Positions 62,961-64,000 of a DNA stretch of 64,000 nucleotides are shown here, one piece after another (positions within the stretch are counted from its first letter, which is position 1; each line of letters opens with the position of its first letter). The stretch is from Campylobacter sp. MIT 21-1684 (GTDB lineage: Bacteria; Campylobacterota; Campylobacteria; Campylobacterales; Campylobacteraceae), in assembly GCF_026241315.1 (NCBI RefSeq), contig NZ_JAPHNA010000007.1, forward strand, positions 18,247 through 82,246. Reading direction: 5' to 3'. A program made the position numbers and the translations under genes. The notes under the pieces are model-generated. The model was not told where the DNA came from. It was given only the letters and a program-made list of their open reading frames with translations, and did not search any database.

Positions 62961-64000
62961 ATTTTTCTCCTAGAAAAAATAATCCAAAAGAAAAAAGGCA
63001 CTCCAATCAATGCAGTGATAATGCCAACAGGAAATAAAGCTCCTATAATAAGAGTTTTAGATAAAACAGAAGCAACAGATAAAAAACTTGCTCCAACAAA
63101 AATAGCACTAGGCAAGAAAAATCTTTGATCTTCTCCGACCAACAGTCTTGCAATATGAGGCGACACAAGTCCTATAAAACCTATAACTCCAACAAAACTA
63201 ATAGCAGTAGCACTCATAAAAGAAACAATCGCAAGAACTTTAAAACGCAAAAAAACTAAATTCACACCCATACTTTTTGCTCTTTCTTCGCCAAGTCTCA
63301 AAGCTGTTAAAGCCCAAGTATCAGTTAAAAGCAAAATAATACAAACAAAACTCACTATACTAAGTATGGTGAGATTCGTCCAATTTGCCTTTAGCAAACT
63401 TCCAAAAAGCCAAAAAAGAATTTGCTGTGAGATTTCAGGAGCGCTTAAGTATTGTACCAAAGAGAGGAGAGCTTGAAATAAAAACAATAAAGCAATACCT
63501 ACAAGTATAAGCATAGTAGAAGAAAATCTCGTTGAAGAAGCAAAATAAAACAAAATACAAGCCGCTAACATAGTCATACAAAAAGCCCCTAAAGGCACAG
63601 CAAATACTAAAGAAAATCCAAAAGAATCAAAAGCTATCACTAAAGAAGCACCAAATCCAGCCGCAGCGGCAAGTCCTAAAGTATAAGGACTTGCCATAGG
63701 ATTATTAAGCAAGGTTTGAATTTCAGCACCTCCAGCTCCTAAAGTTCCACCAACCACTAAAGCCATCAAAGCCATAGGAAGTCTTAAATCCCAAACAATC
63801 ACTAAGGAAGTTTTATCTACATCACCACCAGAAACAGGATAAAATAAAACATCTATTACCTCCTTAGGAGTAAGCATAGAAGGACCTGTTGCTATATCAA
63901 AAACCAAAGAAAGACAAGCAATACAAACAAAAAATACAATAATAAGAAATCTTTTTGTTTCTCTTTTTCTGTATTGTAAAAGTGCGTATTCTTGTGTTTC
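62954..64000 (-). CDS. ABC transporter permease, FecCD-type (5' end beyond window)
   Basis: A FecCD/BtuC-type permease with about nine to ten helices. LGAGGAEIQTLLNNPMASPYTLG, LRLGEERAKSMGV and ISFVGVIGFIGLVSPHIARLLVG are the usual family motifs. The TTG at 63907 is not the start: the frame stays open upstream to base 64000, adding YRKRETKRFLIIVFFVCIAC, which supplies the first membrane helix. The gene is therefore complete at its 3' end and truncated by the window edge at its 5' end. Confidence 0.93.
   Translation of the reverse strand, partial: ETQEYALLQYRKRETKRFLIIVFFVCIACLSLVFDIATGPSMLTPKEVIDVLFYPVSGGDVDKTSLVIVWDLRLPMALMALVVGGTLGAGGAEIQTLLNNPMASPYTLGLAAAAGFGASLVIAFDSFGFSLVFAVPLGAFCMTMLAACILFYFASSTRFSSTMLILVGIALLFLFQALLSLVQYLSAPEISQQILFWLFGSLLKANWTNLTILSIVSFVCIILLLTDTWALTALRLGEERAKSMGVNLVFLRFKVLAIVSFMSATAISFVGVIGFIGLVSPHIARLLVGEDQRFFLPSAIFVGASFLSVASVLSKTLIIGALFPVGIITALIGVPFFFWIIFSRRKIC

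Overview
The window looks like a chromosomal segment of a Campylobacter close to C. jejuni, C. upsaliensis and their relatives, but not C. jejuni itself. The DNA is AT-rich, genes are tightly packed and often overlap by 4-20 bases, and promoters carry a TATAAT -10 box after T-rich DNA with no clear -35. Many blocks match C. jejuni gene order as I remember it (Cj numbers below are from memory, not a search). No phage, transposase, CRISPR array or rRNA is visible.

Layout. 1-10375 (minus): fliF (partial), hisC, pheA, a HAD phosphatase, an autotransporter inserted into the conserved order, lysA, an LptF/G-type permease, pth, rplY. 10490-16488: an accessory block with glpF-glpK-glpD and a divergent chemoreceptor around a T15 tract. 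16541-24687: an SMR pair, biotin genes (bioD, bioA, bioF, bioG, bioC) and molybdate uptake (modA, a TOBE protein, modB, modC). 24704-33172 (minus): a periplasmic protein, a CysQ-type phosphatase, gltA, a Kef-type antiporter, bioB, topA, nspC. 33306-36759: cueO, moaD, moaE, moeA. 36884-45810: an HDOD protein, a hypothetical protein, an MFS transporter with a 47-residue acidic protein, moaC, a YbeD-like protein, a helical hypothetical protein, pyrC, a small winged-helix protein, dgkA, eptC, xth. 45907-50042: tRNA-Glu, a structured intergenic element, sodB, and a hemerythrin/DUF342 pair. 50053-57785: carboxynorspermidine synthase, the cfbpABC ferric-iron transporter with a 35-residue lipoprotein, an SbmA-like transporter, a CorC-like protein. 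57782-64000 (minus): two small membrane proteins, an SPFH protein, ilvE, then an operon of ATP-grasp enzyme, pseudoazurin and FecE/FecD-type ABC transporter that runs off the end.

Together the genes give biotin synthesis from the BioC/BioG entry to BioB, molybdate uptake plus much of molybdenum-cofactor synthesis, both dedicated enzymes of the carboxyspermidine route to spermidine, iron uptake and copper/oxidative defence (cueO, sodB), and a glycerol catabolic module that C. jejuni lacks. The most interesting parts are the FecDE-pseudoazurin-ATP-grasp operon, the hemerythrin/DUF342 pair behind a heptamer repeat, the T15 tract between glpD and the chemoreceptor, and the long inverted-repeat element upstream of sodB. 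Two very small genes (39531-39674 and 54857-54964) are included.
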